From Fusarium oxysporum f. sp. lycopersici 4287 (taxonomy: Eukaryota > Ascomycota > Sordariomycetes > Hypocreales > Nectriaceae): a DNA stretch of 64,000 bases. Positions within the stretch are counted from its first letter, which is position 1; every line of letters starts with the position of its first letter. Under the pieces are notes generated by a model, which saw only the letters and a list, made by a program, of their open reading frames with translations, was not told where the DNA came from and made no database searches. Position numbers and translations under genes: made by a program. Below are positions 30,032-40,950 of the stretch, piece after piece. The stretch spans positions 4,515,482 to 4,579,481 of the forward strand of contig NC_030990.1 of NCBI RefSeq assembly GCF_000149955.1, read 5' to 3'.

Positions 30032-31723
30032 TCAGTGTGAGAACAGTCTGGGTTCAGTACCGTCGGCCTCAGCCTCAGCCAGAATCTTCTTATTGGCTCT
30101 AGTCAAGTCCCACTTCAAAAACAGACAGGTAAGGCCGCTCAGCGTCGCAAAGACAATTAACAAAATCATCGCCATAAGATATCGAGGTTCATCCTGGTCG
30201 CGAAAAAAGTACGGGCTCATGATATTTCCAAGCTGCGCGATAACGTTGATCATGCTCGTAGCGACCGCCTTCTTTTCTGGTGTCTGGTTGAGAACGCCCG
30301 CAGCCCATGAGTACACGAGACCATTGGCAGCGAAGCAGCCAGTAACATATAAGAATGATGCCACATATCGCGCCGGTCCGTTGAGTGTTGAGACGGAGAT
30401 GACGAAGCCAACTACCGAAATACCCATAGGGATGGCAATGTGGTAGGACCGTTCGTTTCTCTTGTCGCTTGACCAGGAGATGAACAGGGACGCAATGGCA
30501 CCAATGAGGAATGGCGGTGCTGTGCACAGAAGGGTAATGGTACGGGAACCAAGACCGAAGCCACTGACGATAGAAGGGTAGAAGTAATTGAAGCCGTAGG
30601 CGGCATGGTTGCAGATAAGCATAAAGATCTTGGCTTAGAGTCAGTATTGACGAAGGTATAGGGAACTGTTCAAGGCAACTTACGAAAACCCATGTCCGGT
30701 AGTCAGTCACAGCTCGCTTGAATCCCCACCAGACAGAACGATTGCTCTCTTGCGGAATGCGGTCCATGGCAATCCGCTGATTAGCAACTCGAAGCTCTTC
30801 CTCAGTGAAGAGCCATTTCTGACTTCCAGTATGAGACTCGGGAAAGTCGGGGAGGAGAACGACGGCGCATAGGGCAAGCAGGAAGTTGACAGATCCGATG
30901 ATGATGTAAAGCCACTGTGACAAATCTTGTTAGCATCATTACCCCACTGATACGGAGTTCAACATACCCTCCAGCCTGCGAGACCTCGAACCTGATCAAG
31001 GTTCGAAAAGACACCAGCCGCAATGAGACCAGAGAAGGCTGTTGCAACGACAAGACCAGAGTATAGAATTGCCATACGCAGACCGAGCTCACCGCGCGTA
31101 TACCAGCAAGACAGAAGAAAGAAGACTCCAGGAAAGAATGGAGCTTCTGCGATACCGAGGAGACATCGAACGGTGATGAGATGGCCGAAGTTATCGGCGG
31201 CGGCGGTGCTGGCGGAAACAGCAGACCAGACGCAGGCCCAGATGGGGAGGTAGATCGAAGGACGAACGCGAGTAAGGATCATGTTGCTAGGGATCTGCAT
31301 GACCATGTATCTGTTGTTCCGGAGTCAGTTCTGAGTTGAGCAGTAGGTTTGGTAGATGTACGAACCCAACGTTCAGGATCGAGACAGCTGTGCTGAACTG
31401 GGCTCCAGTAAGGTTGAGATCCTCCTCAATACCGTTCAACTTGGCCTGACTATTCTTCAGATTAGCTCAAGTCAGATCCACTGCAACGAAAACACCTACG
31501 CGATGGCAGTTCGATCGAGGTAATTAAAAAGATACAACAACCAGATAATAGGCATCAACGTAAAGTCCAGCTTACGAACAATACGTCGAGACGTCTGCTT
31601 GAACTGCTCATCCTCAATGGGATGATCATCGGTCTGTGCCTTGGCCAGCTTGATACTGGGTTCCTTTTGCCCAAGACCCTCGTCATGGAAGGAATCGGGC
31701 TTGGAGTTAACAGTGTCTGCCAT
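30032..31723 (-). CDS. MFS transporter, Dal5-like anion:cation symporter
   Basis: Second transporter of the allantoate permease-like branch. I chose the start at 31723 (MADTVNSKPDSFHDEGLG); the longer upstream frame lacks conservation. The N-terminus carries RRIVRKLDFTLMPIIWLLYL and FNYLDRTAIA, the family signature. QAKLNGIEEDLNLTGAQF-type sequence follows across an intron, then YMVMQIPSNMILTRVRPS, the helix 2-3 motif. GIAEAPFFPGVFFLLSCWY marks helix 5, and WLFTEEELRVANQRI lies in the central loop. The C-terminal half has VSGFGLGSRTITLLCTAPPF and further helices; the tail ends LFSH. It is divergent from the Zn2Cys6 regulator at 32243. The cargo is probably an organic acid or amide used by the enzymes of this region, by context only. 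Confidence 0.85.
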
Positions 31724-32242
31724 TGTAACAGCAAGAAGTATAGTGTATGAGTAATAGAGTCTGTTGAGGATAAGAAGCTCAAGCCCAATGTGAGAGAAAT
31801 CTAGATCTCTAAGGGCTCCTTCATATACCTTTTCCCGCAACTGTCCACCCTTGGAAGAAGATCCTTGGGGTTTTTCTCTTTTCGGCTCAGGATCTGGGGT
31901 TTGGATCCGGGGTAACAGAGCGAGCCAATCGCATGGCGGCCGAGGATATTACACTCCACGCCATTTTAGCTTCGCTCTTCGTCCGACCAGCATCAGACGC
32001 GGTAGCGACTTGACTGGTTTCCCCGCACTCTTCCCCGGATAACAGCAACTGTGCGGGGGACGACGGGGTCTAGACTCTCGGTGCTCATCAGCATGAGGAG
32101 ATCATAGATTGCGACTTGTTCGTAGTTTTTGATTGTCAAAGAAGCTGTTATGTAATCAATTTGTCGCGGTATTGTGAGATCAGACCTCTCACAACTGTCT
32201 AGAGTACATTTGGATCGAGTACACGCAATTGAGGCCGAGAAA
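31724..32242. promoter_or_regulatory. Divergent promoter of transporter and regulator
   Basis: About 520 bp shared by the two genes. ATCCGGGG occurs at 31905-31912 and, inverted, as CCCCGGAT at 32033-32040. GATCTGGGGTTT and TTTTCGGCTC are nearby. These half sites are candidates for autoregulated control by the adjacent Zn2Cys6 protein. Confidence 0.4.
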
Positions 32243-34688
32243 ATGTCACAGCCACCCAGCAAAAGAGCGCGACATGCCTCTGAAGTCGACAACAAGCCTG
32301 CAAGCGCAGCAGCCTGTGAAAGATGTCGATCACGCAAGGTCAAGGTATACAGGCCAACTATTTACACAATCTGCTGTGACTAATCTCTCAATGTCAGTGC
32401 GGCGCCGAGTTTCCCATATGCAAAGGCTGTCTCAAAGCCAGTACTCCGTGCATAATTGCCGATCCATCGGCCCTAAGACCTTACACTCGAGAGTGAGTTC
32501 TCGTGGCTGTCTGGATGTAAAGAGATGCTCACTAGAAATTTTACTTTAGGGAAGTATTTGCACTAGAACAAAGGTTGAAAGACCTTCAAGAGAGGGCAGC
32601 AGCGATTGATACTTCAGTTGCAGTTCGAGATGACCCTCTACTCTCTCGTCAAGCAACTGTTGGTCGAATCGCACATCCACCGGACGTTGGTCGGTACGTT
32701 GGTCAAGATACGGGCGTCAGGTTTGCCTTGACTATTATTCAGGACATTGGCTGAGACGCTGACAGGCTTTTGCACAGTTTTTTACTCTCAAGGCTTCATT
32801 CAGCGTCGGATCGGTTACAGCAGGGTTCATCAGGGCCGTTAGACGATATTCCAACGCCGCTCATTCGTATTGAGTACCATTCACCACATCCGTTCCCAGC
32901 TTATGATATTGCGATACAAGCTATTGATCATTAGTAAGTCCAGGATTTGATCATTTGGCCAACGAGTCACCACAGAAACTTCAAAATAAGACATCATTAG
33001 AGTCTAACGGATTTGCAGCTTCAAAGAGTTTCACGTCGCACACCCTCTTCTTAAGCGAGAGGTGCTGCAAAGCTGCCTTGAGCAGGCTCCGGACTGGACC
33101 ACCCAAGAAAGGATCAACTTGACAGCTGAGCAGAGGCACGATATCTTCCAGCTCTACATGGCCATTGCTATTGGCAGCATACAACTCTTTCGAGATAAAA
33201 CATTTGACCAGCATCCTTTCGGTTTCTTCAGTGCCGCTTTAGAGATGAACCCTCCTGCAGAGACTCGTTACAATACACTTGGGAATATCGAGAATCTGAT
33301 ATTGATTACTCGCTTTGGTGTTTATTACAATATTGGTATGTATGAGGTCCACTTCACCAAGCCTACCGCTCTATCTAGTGCTAATACAATCGACAGGATG
33401 CTCACTATGGGAGCTAAGTCGTCTCTGTATGAGGAGTTGCATCGAGCTGGATCTACATAGACGACGCCCCAAATTATGCGGCACTGATACCTCGCTCCTT
33501 CAACAGTGTCAAAAAGTCTTTTGGGAGGCTTATCTCCTTGACAGGTTCTCATCAAGAACTTTAGGTCGTCCATTCGCAATAGCGGACAGGCTCATTTCCA
33601 CTGATATCCCGAACTCGATTCCGTCGCCCCACGAAGAAGACATCTCGGTTTTCCAATGGTTAATAGGAATCGGACGCCTTTCCTCTCAAATCCATTCCAC
33701 GATGGAGGAGAGAAGACCGAATTCCGCATCATTCAGTGTTGGACCATCTGCAATCTCAACTCCCGACCTTGGTGAAGTGTTATGTCAGTTACGCGGTTTT
33801 CACCACGATCTAGGCAGTTGGCATGAGTCAGCGCCATTCTTTGATAACCCGAGCTGCTTATTCGAGACAAGAGAATTCTTCGAGCTGACATACCAGGAAG
33901 AACGACTTCGTCTGATCCGCGCAACTATTGAGGTTTTGGGCTCGAAAACCATGCTACCGCCTGATGTACTTCTCGAACCCTGTCTGCAAGCCGCCCGCGC
34001 AATCATCTGTTCCTTCGCTACTTTGCGGGGGTTAAATATGATTACTTTCTCTAGAGCTTATATGCACCTTATATTCACCGCGGCGTTGGTTATCGTTGTA
34101 GTGCTTGAGACGCGTATTCATCGACAGGATGGGCCTAGTCACAAGATAAGATCGTCTGGAATAGATGCCGAAGAGTGGCTGCGAGATCTTGTTGATGACC
34201 GATGGAATGCTGAAGCGAGAGATATATGGAATGATCTATCTGTAGCTGGTTCATTGCTATCGTGGTTCGCAGACTCTATGCCAGATATGGCTGTGTATAA
34301 CCAGTTCTTCCAAAGCTTGCGCCACCACCTGGAGACGGCAGGATCCTCTGGAGAACATCCTACGCAGCTGGTGCTGGAAAGTGCTCCGCCGGGTTATGAA
34401 ACGCATTCATCTCGCAATACTCCGCCCTCCGATACTTCAAACGCTGAGAACAATGCTGCCTTGAATAGAGGGGATCAGCTGGATATGGGTGGCATGAACA
34501 TCCTTGATCTCACAAGCATTCAGATAGGTAATCCGCAACTTAGTGCGCTGGGTGAGGGCGGAATGCCAGAAGGGTGGCCACTTGCCTATGTGTTAGGGGT
34601 AGAGGGCATCTCAGCGGGCTTATCGGAGTTTGTGTGGGATACCGTGGTTCCATGGGAAGAGTCACCGGCAAGGTCATCAGAATTTTAG
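32243..34688 (+). CDS. Zn2Cys6 transcription factor beside transporter
   Basis: Nuclear regulator starting at 32243 (MSQPPSKRARHASEVDNKPA). The zinc cluster is split by intron 1 (donor at about 32345, acceptor at about 32398): CERCRSRKVK joins CGAEFPICKGCLKASTPC. Exon 3 has a leucine-rich dimerisation helix (VFALEQRLKDLQERAAAID). Further introns near 32720, 32936 and 33336 are in phase. The long last exon (to 34688) has WEAYLLDRFSSRTLGRPFAI, a hallmark of the middle homology domain. The C-terminal part has the AARAIICSFATLR helix and an S/P/N-rich end. It is divergent from the MFS gene at 30032 and convergent (116 bp) with the D-2-hydroxyacid dehydrogenase. It probably controls one or both, which I infer from position. 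Confidence 0.85.
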
Positions 34689-34804
34689 CTCAGTTTCACA
34701 GGACTATATGTTCCATTGTAATTGTTTCATTCTGCCTACATAAATATGTATCGAACAGTGCTCCCTTTGCCCTAGCAACCTTGGGACTACATCGATTTGA
34801 CTAT

Positions 34805-35785
34805 TCATTTCTTGTTCTCACGCAAGAACTGAAGTATACCATCCGTAGCCCCATTGATCGTAGCAATTTGAGTCTCGTCCGTCGCAGCAGCAATATGCGG
34901 CGTCCCAACGAAACGCGGACACTTCCAAAGCCGCTCATACTTTGCCAATGTCGGCGGCTCCGCACAATGGCAGTCAAAACCAGCACCCCAAATCTCACCT
35001 TGCTCCAACGCATCTGCCAGATCTTCCTCATTGGCGATCCCACCACGTGCTGTGTTGATCAATATGGCTGTTTTCTTCATCTGCTTCAACTGCGGCGCTG
35101 CAATCATGTTCTTCGTACTGGGGGTGAGAGGGACATGTAGTGTCACCACGTCTGCGACCTCGAGAAGCTCAGGGAGGGTCTTGACGCGTTTGTAGGGTAT
35201 TGTGTTCCAGGAGCTTTCGTTGTCGTGGAAATATGGATCGAAAGCAATGATCTCTGCTTGCAATCCGCCAACGAACATATGTGCAATAGCTTGACCGATA
35301 TGGCCCATGCCTACAACTCCAATAATCTTTTTAGACAGCAGCATTCCGGCTACAGTCTCTTTTCGAATCGCTTCGCCCTGAATTCTCTGTCGGATTACCA
35401 TCTGGGGCACCTCGCGAGCGACAGTCAACGCCAGACAAAGCGCCATCTCTGCAACAGCCGAGGCATTAACGCCAGGAGTGTTGCAAACTTTAACATTGTG
35501 TCTTTTGCAAGCCTCGACGTCAATCTTATCCAAGCCGACGCCCTGTTTGCCAATGACCCGTAGCTTGGGAGCGGAGGCAAGGTCATCGTCTGTGATGTAG
35601 TAATCCTTGATAAGGATTGCTGTGGCGTGAGAGTGCCAATTCTCTGTGCGAGGATCGCCATAGAGGATGCAGTCAAAAGACTTTTGGGCGTATTTTACGG
35701 CCTCTGGATGAAAGTCACTGAGGATGTAAAGTTCAGGTTTGGTGGCGGAATCAGCCATTGGTGCGGTGGTTGGTATCGAACCCAT
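34805..35785 (-). CDS. NAD(P)-dependent D-isomer-specific 2-hydroxyacid dehydrogenase
   Basis: Intronless gene of 326 codons for a cytosolic-type enzyme that reversibly reduces 2-oxo acids (glyoxylate, hydroxypyruvate or a longer acid) to D-2-hydroxy acids. The N-terminal catalytic segment has LRVIGKQGVGLDKIDVEACK. The Rossmann domain begins KKIIGVVGMGHIGQAIAHMF (GxGxxG). The three catalytic residues are where expected: Arg in LINTARGGIANEEDLADAL, Glu in AGFDCHCAEPPT and His in FVGTPHIAAATDE. Cofactor choice is not decided: the residue after the second strand lies in IIAFDPYFHDN, and an Asp at that position favours NADH. The C-terminus (LRENKK) has no targeting signal. The promoter lies in the 360 bp before the next regulator. 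Confidence 0.9.
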   Translation of the reverse strand: MGSIPTTAPMADSATKPELYILSDFHPEAVKYAQKSFDCILYGDPRTENWHSHATAILIKDYYITDDDLASAPKLRVIGKQGVGLDKIDVEACKRHNVKVCNTPGVNASAVAEMALCLALTVAREVPQMVIRQRIQGEAIRKETVAGMLLSKKIIGVVGMGHIGQAIAHMFVGGLQAEIIAFDPYFHDNESSWNTIPYKRVKTLPELLEVADVVTLHVPLTPSTKNMIAAPQLKQMKKTAILINTARGGIANEEDLADALEQGEIWGAGFDCHCAEPPTLAKYERLWKCPRFVGTPHIAAATDETQIATINGATDGILQFLRENKK

Positions 35786-36144
35786 TGTAAAAGATGGCGT
35801 GGATAGAGGTTTCTGCTGATGACATGAGTGCCTTCATGATAATGTTCCAACTATATAATGGAACAAACACCTCGCAGACCGTCGTTGGAAGACTTTGTTA
35901 TCGAGCCAAGTCCTCGGCATTAGAGCCATCGGGCGTCTTGCGAGGTTTGAGTTCCGAAGGTAGCAATATCGCAACCCCGCACTATCTTACACCTCACAGT
36001 CACCACTTCACATGAATCGCATTCGGCTATACTAGTGCCATGGTTTTTCTTTTCAACATCACACCTATTCCATTACGCTTGACCATTGAGAGTTTGCCGA
36101 ATAGTCTCATATAAGCTTGGTCGTTACATACAAAGAGTTGTTGC
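35786..36144. other. Intergenic: dehydrogenase promoter
   Basis: Between the dehydrogenase start and the 3' end of the next regulator. It has scattered CGG/CCG triplets (for example GACCGTCG near 35878) but no repeated motif. No gene seen. Confidence 0.45.
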
Positions 36145-38355
36145 TCAATTCGGTTGAGCCTGAGAGATTATACACAAGATGGCAGCTGTGAGCTGCCTTA
36201 AATACATTGGTCCAATATCCTGAGCGCTGGCCTTGACTGCTCCAAGCTGATAACCAACAGCCTCAGTTGGTGATAAGAATGCAACCGGGCTTGACATTGA
36301 TATCAGAAGCTTACGAATATCGAGAGCCATGCGACCATAGTGATTGAGTCGAGGGAATTGTCTTCCCACCACGTCAACTTTAGCAATGGCAATATTGAAC
36401 GCGTCATTGACAGCATCAACCTCAAAGCTATCCGCCCATGCCTGGCTTTCGGGTGATTGATGATAGGAGCGTGAGGAACTGGGAACAAATGATGGTACGG
36501 TATCTCCAGAGTTCTGGAAGGGGAATGAAGACGGTGGCGGGTGCCATGTCATACTTGAGCCATCTGATCCCAAGTGACTCTGAGGAACGTCCCAGGTGGT
36601 GTTCTCTGCTGTTGCGTGCCTGACGATGGTTCGAACAGCCATGAAGTATAAACACGTAAATGCCATGGTCAAAGAGCTGTAGCCAGTGATGAGAGAGAGA
36701 TAAGAACGACCGGTCATGTGAACGCGGTCCAAACTTCGCGCCACAGCTGCGCATATTTGTGAAATCTTCAATCTCTTCATCCGACTCTCCTCAGTATTTA
36801 CATCGCCTAGAAACATAGTGATTGGCTCAGATGTAGGTTCGGAGTCATGCAAGTCAGGTCCGAAAGAGAATAGAATCAGTAGCTCCCTGACTGCCAGTCG
36901 TAACATAAGGGTGTTATATAAGGAGGTCTGGAAGAGATAGATGTTACAGCTGTCTGGCTCATCATGTGGCAGTGAGCTGATTCTCCAGCTAAGGGCCTGC
37001 CCGAGGTGATGCTCGAAATCGTCGCAAGAACCTGACGATTGGGGACTGTTTGTAGCCTCACTAACAACCTGAGATAGAAGTCGGGCATATTGGAATAGTT
37101 GTTTGTGATATACGTCGCGAGAAACGAGACGGTGGGTCGTGGAAGGGGAAGTTCGGAGATTTGATATGATCTGTCCATGCTGTGCACATTGACTAGATGA
37201 ATTTGATGCAGGATCCGCTGGCAGAGGAGTAGTGATATGTTTGACATCAATACTCGGTGGTCTCCCCAAAGCGGCACATATCAGGACATCCAGAAAATAA
37301 CATCCCCAAAACGCCCAGCGTCTCTGCTGAACATCCAGTAACGACATGGAAGCAGACTTTGGGTCCTCCCGATGATATCCCAAGGCGATGCACTTATTCA
37401 TCGCGAAGCTGGACAGATGCCAGGCCGATCCAGCGGCGGAGCAGTGCACGGCAAGAATGACCAGAAGTTGTAGACACTGGATTATATCGATGCCATCTTC
37501 TTGATTAAACACCCTATCGAGTAGTTCCATGCACTTTCCCAGAAGGTGCACTGACACCCAGGATCCTTGTGATATGGGGTAGGCATCGCTGACAAGTGGC
37601 ACGATAGTTATGACAGCGTATGCCATAAAAACATGCGCCGGGTCTGTAGCGACAACCCTTCTGAAATGGTCCTCTTCAACATGCGATATGGCATCAATGC
37701 CTAGTAGCACCTTGTCCACAGGGAGGCGAGGAAAACGAAAGTCGACCACTGCGAGATATATCTCGAGGGCTTTGTTCGCGTCGGCGGGGGGTATACGCAA
37801 GCGATGCTTACTACCCTGAGGATGATGTAAATATGCCGATATGCCCTCCCATAGTGAATCGGGGCGAGCGGTAGACTCAGGATCACCGCCGTAGGTCTTT
37901 GTGATGCCTACAATTAAACGCTGGGTGGAGAGGTGTTTGAGGAACTCGCCCCGACGAGAAGACGGCTCGGTCATGGCGCTTAGTGAAAGGAATCTCATAT
38001 TCATACTTGTCGATTGAGGTAACGCTGCACTACCCTGGTGCTCAGATGGCTCCGCGGCAGCATCTGACGAAACCGTTTCAGGGTCAACCGCTGCAGAAGC
38101 ATTGTCATTACTAGTCTCCCCTCGGTCATGACCCCGAAGCTTCTCTTCCAAGATCTCAATCTGCTCCAGCAATCGCGTAACGGGGCCTTTCCGCGCAACG
38201 ACTCTGTTATTACCGGATATAATAGTCCCCTCGGACGCTGAGCCAATGCATTCTGCTTGAGCTTCTTGGCATGGTTGACAAACAGGGGCTGTGCGATCGC
38301 ATCGTTGTTTGCGGCGTGAACATCGCTCGCAGGCGAATAGTCGCTGTTCGGACAT
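36145..38355 (-). CDS. Zn2Cys6 transcription factor, intronless, 736 residues
   Basis: Complete regulator in one exon. MSEQRLFACERCSRRKQRCD with APVCQPCQEAQAEC forms the zinc cluster at residues 9-36. A basic linker (ARKGPVTRLLEQIEILEEKL) gives the dimerisation coil. The fungal transcription factor domain spans roughly residues 190-520: LEIYLAVVDFRFPRLPVDKV, then ILAVHCSAAGSAWHLSSFAM, a LGYHREDPKS element and RRWAFWGCYFLDVLICAALG. The C-terminal quarter contains an S/P-rich segment and a helical end. It is divergent from the FMN-dependent oxidase at 38752. The 396-bp gap between them contains a perfect 11-bp inverted repeat, so it likely regulates that gene. The lack of introns sets it apart from the other regulators here. 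Confidence 0.9.
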   Translation of the reverse strand: MSEQRLFACERCSRRKQRCDRTAPVCQPCQEAQAECIGSASEGTIISGNNRVVARKGPVTRLLEQIEILEEKLRGHDRGETSNDNASAAVDPETVSSDAAAEPSEHQGSAALPQSTSMNMRFLSLSAMTEPSSRRGEFLKHLSTQRLIVGITKTYGGDPESTARPDSLWEGISAYLHHPQGSKHRLRIPPADANKALEIYLAVVDFRFPRLPVDKVLLGIDAISHVEEDHFRRVVATDPAHVFMAYAVITIVPLVSDAYPISQGSWVSVHLLGKCMELLDRVFNQEDGIDIIQCLQLLVILAVHCSAAGSAWHLSSFAMNKCIALGYHREDPKSASMSLLDVQQRRWAFWGCYFLDVLICAALGRPPSIDVKHITTPLPADPASNSSSQCAQHGQIISNLRTSPSTTHRLVSRDVYHKQLFQYARLLSQVVSEATNSPQSSGSCDDFEHHLGQALSWRISSLPHDEPDSCNIYLFQTSLYNTLMLRLAVRELLILFSFGPDLHDSEPTSEPITMFLGDVNTEESRMKRLKISQICAAVARSLDRVHMTGRSYLSLITGYSSLTMAFTCLYFMAVRTIVRHATAENTTWDVPQSHLGSDGSSMTWHPPPSSFPFQNSGDTVPSFVPSSSRSYHQSPESQAWADSFEVDAVNDAFNIAIAKVDVVGRQFPRLNHYGRMALDIRKLLISMSSPVAFLSPTEAVGYQLGAVKASAQDIGPMYLRQLTAAILCIISQAQPN

Positions 38356-38439
38356 TGAAGCGGATGGAGAGCGAGTGCAACTTTACCGTTCATTCGTTGT
38401 ATAATGATAACGTATTGAGGATTGATCATCTCGGTGCGG

Positions 38440-38470
38440 GTCCGCGAGATGCGGAGAAGATCTCGCGGAC
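38440..38470. promoter_or_regulatory. Perfect inverted repeat GTCCGCGAGAT-N9-ATCTCGCGGAC
   Basis: Arms at 38440-38450 and 38460-38470 inside the divergent promoter of a Zn2Cys6 regulator and an FMN-dependent oxidase. Inverted CCG/CGG triplets with a fixed spacer are the standard target of such regulators. Confidence 0.55.
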
Positions 38471-38751
38471 TCTGCCCGAAGGTAACGGTGCCCATCACCG
38501 GACATCCCGCGACGCTAACTGCAGCCAATTCTTAATCTTATGTACACTCGGCTTATGAAGCGTCAGTGGCCAAGTCGACTTAGGGGTGATTCAATTGTAA
38601 TGGAGAGTAGCCGAGTTAAGTTTCTTCTGAAGAAATCGTTGCAATTTATCTCTCCATTTTGATCTCTAACGCCCTTTACTTCGAGAACTGACGACAAACC
38701 AATTCGAGTAATTCACTTTACCACAAAGATAAAACTCGGATCCAAGATAGA

Positions 38752-40104
38752 ATGGAAGCGAAAAACGGAAAACACATCACGGTCGGCGAGATCAAAGCCT
38801 TAGCTCAAAAGCGCTTACCAGCATACATCTGGCGCTATTACACTGATGGAGCTGATGATCAATTGACGACTTTGCAGAATGGCGAGGTATACAAAACGTG
38901 AGTGTTACTACCCTAGAGCTGGCCAGATGCAGCGGGTGACAGTCGTTCGCGTCGCGTGGGGTGGATGATCCTCTGCCGCCATGAGCGTGTTGGGGCTGAA
39001 GCTTCTTTCTACCCCTCAGCCTTATCACAGCTCCCACGCGAAAAGAATCACATACTAATATGTTTGCCTCAACAGTCTTGTCATTCGTCCACGCATTCTT
39101 CGAAATGTGTCTGCAATTGATACCTCAACACAAATATTCGGGAAACACTACGACGTGCCGATAGCCATCGCACCAAGCGCATACCAACGATTAGCTGGAT
39201 ACAACGGCGAGATAGACGTCGCCAGAGCCGCTTTTGCCCGTGGCACGAATGTCTGTGTTTCTTCCAACGCCACAACATCCCTCGAAGACGTTGCCCAGGC
39301 CCTACCTCAACGCGATGCGAAGTATCCTAAACCATGGTTTCAACTATATTTTGTGCGTTCCCGACGCATAACGAAAGAGCTTATCAAGCGAGCAGAACGA
39401 GCGGGCTTTGAAGCTCTCGTTCTGACAGTGGATACGACAACCATGGGGAATCGCCTGCATGAACGCACGAATCCGTTGAAGTTGCCTGCTGATTTGAGCA
39501 TGGCTAACATGACTACTATCAAAGGCGGTGGCGCATCGAAGGGTCGATTGATTCTGAACGCGGAGACTGCGGAAGAGGCTGCTAAGATTGAAAGGGAGCA
39601 TTCGGATCTTCTCATCGACTCAGCCTTGACTTGGACAGAGACAATTCCCTGGCTACGGTCCCAAACATCCATGAAGATCATTCTCAAAGGAGTTCTCACA
39701 GCTGAAGATGCTCTCCTGGCGGTTGATGCAGGCGTTGACGCCATCATTGTATCAAACCATGGAGGTCGTCAACTCGACAGTGTTCCAGCAACACTTGAGG
39801 CTTTACCTGAAGTTCTGACGCTGTAAAGGGCCGCATTCCGGTTTTATTTGATGGTGGGATCAGCAAAGGTACAGACGTCTTTAAAGCCCTAGCTTTAGGG
39901 GCAGATCTTTGTCTGTTGGGAAGGTCAGCGCTATGGGGTTTAGCCGTGAATGGGCAACAGGGGGTAGAAACGGTGTTGAACATCCTGGAGAGAGAGCTGT
40001 GGCGTACAATGGTGCTGAGTGGCGCTGCGGCAATTACAGATATCTCTAGGTCAATGGTGGGAGTGCGGAAATCTGCTACAGCCTTCGGCATTGCAAAGCT
40101 GTAA
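38752..40104 (+). pseudogene. FMN-dependent L-2-hydroxyacid oxidase/dehydrogenase, peroxisomal type, frameshifted
   Basis: Family of glycolate oxidase and L-lactate oxidase: oxidises L-2-hydroxy acids to 2-oxo acids with FMN. Exon 1 starts at 38752 (MEAKNGKHITVGEIKALAQK, then AYIWRYYTDGADDQLT); the intron ends CAACAG before 39076. The barrel has PIAIAPSAYQRLA, WFQLYFVRSRR, ALVLTVDTTTMGNRLHER, MKIILKGVLTAEDAL and the catalytic loop VSNHGGRQLDSVP (His base). At 39815-39816 the frame breaks: it stops at 39824, while one base over it continues DAVKGRIPVLFDGGI, LGADLCLLGRSALWG and a C-terminal AKL, a canonical PTS1 peroxisomal signal. Restoring one base would give a full-length enzyme. As written the product lacks the FMN-phosphate site. 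Divergent from the regulator at 36145. Confidence 0.8.
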
Positions 40105-40950
40105 AGATAGTGTAAAGACTTTACGTTGTGCTTCATTTGTCGATTCCTAATCGCGTGATTGTTGGTTCCAAAGTCGCAAACCAGACTTTGCGTTATTGTT
40201 TTGATACGAAAATAGCTACTCAAAAAAGGCGTGAAAGTTGACAGTAACGATGCAGCTGAGAGACGGATCCAGGTACTAGTTTCAATAGTCTATAACTCTT
40301 TTCATCTCATTGGGCTGTGAAGCTGTAGGGTAAAGGGGCAGCTCAAGCCTCAGCGGTCTTTGAGCTAACAATTTAGAATTACAGTCTGTGCAGAAGTGGA
40401 TTAAAATAGGTTATCTCAACACCTATTGGCCCACCCATAAACACTAACGCCATGACGTAAATTTCGACCAGTTACCTGGTTTCAGGTTTATTACAGCTCT
40501 TCAAGGGCCCAAGCCACTGCCCTACCATCGGCTGTTAGCCGAACAAACCGCGATGACCGTTGCTAGCTTCTGCCTTTGATGAGCAGCTAACTAGATTGAA
40601 CATCCTTGAACCTTGCAAGGAAACAAAACATGAGCCGATGCCAGGGGGAATACGGGGAATCCGGAATACGGCGTGGACTTTAGTTCAGCCAAATCACAGT
40701 CGCAATTTAAACGACAGCTGAAGTCCTCAGCCTGGCGCAATATGGTTATATTAGCTTCGTGAAGACGAGTCAGTGTTTGGCTATTGCGAAGAAATTGCCA
40801 TATTAAGTAAACGCCTCTTTGACATGGCATTAGATTAGAGACCTTGTATATAACAGCGGACGATCCCAATTCTGCTTGCAGATCACACACTCATTCATTT
40901 CTTCTTTTTCCCCAGTCATTCTTTACTGTTCATCACGTACTCTACCAAAT
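40105..40950. other. Intergenic: adhesin promoter
   Basis: Upstream region of the GLEYA adhesin. Long promoters are usual for cell-wall genes. The TATATAACA near 40846 could serve as a TATA box. No gene seen. Confidence 0.4.
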
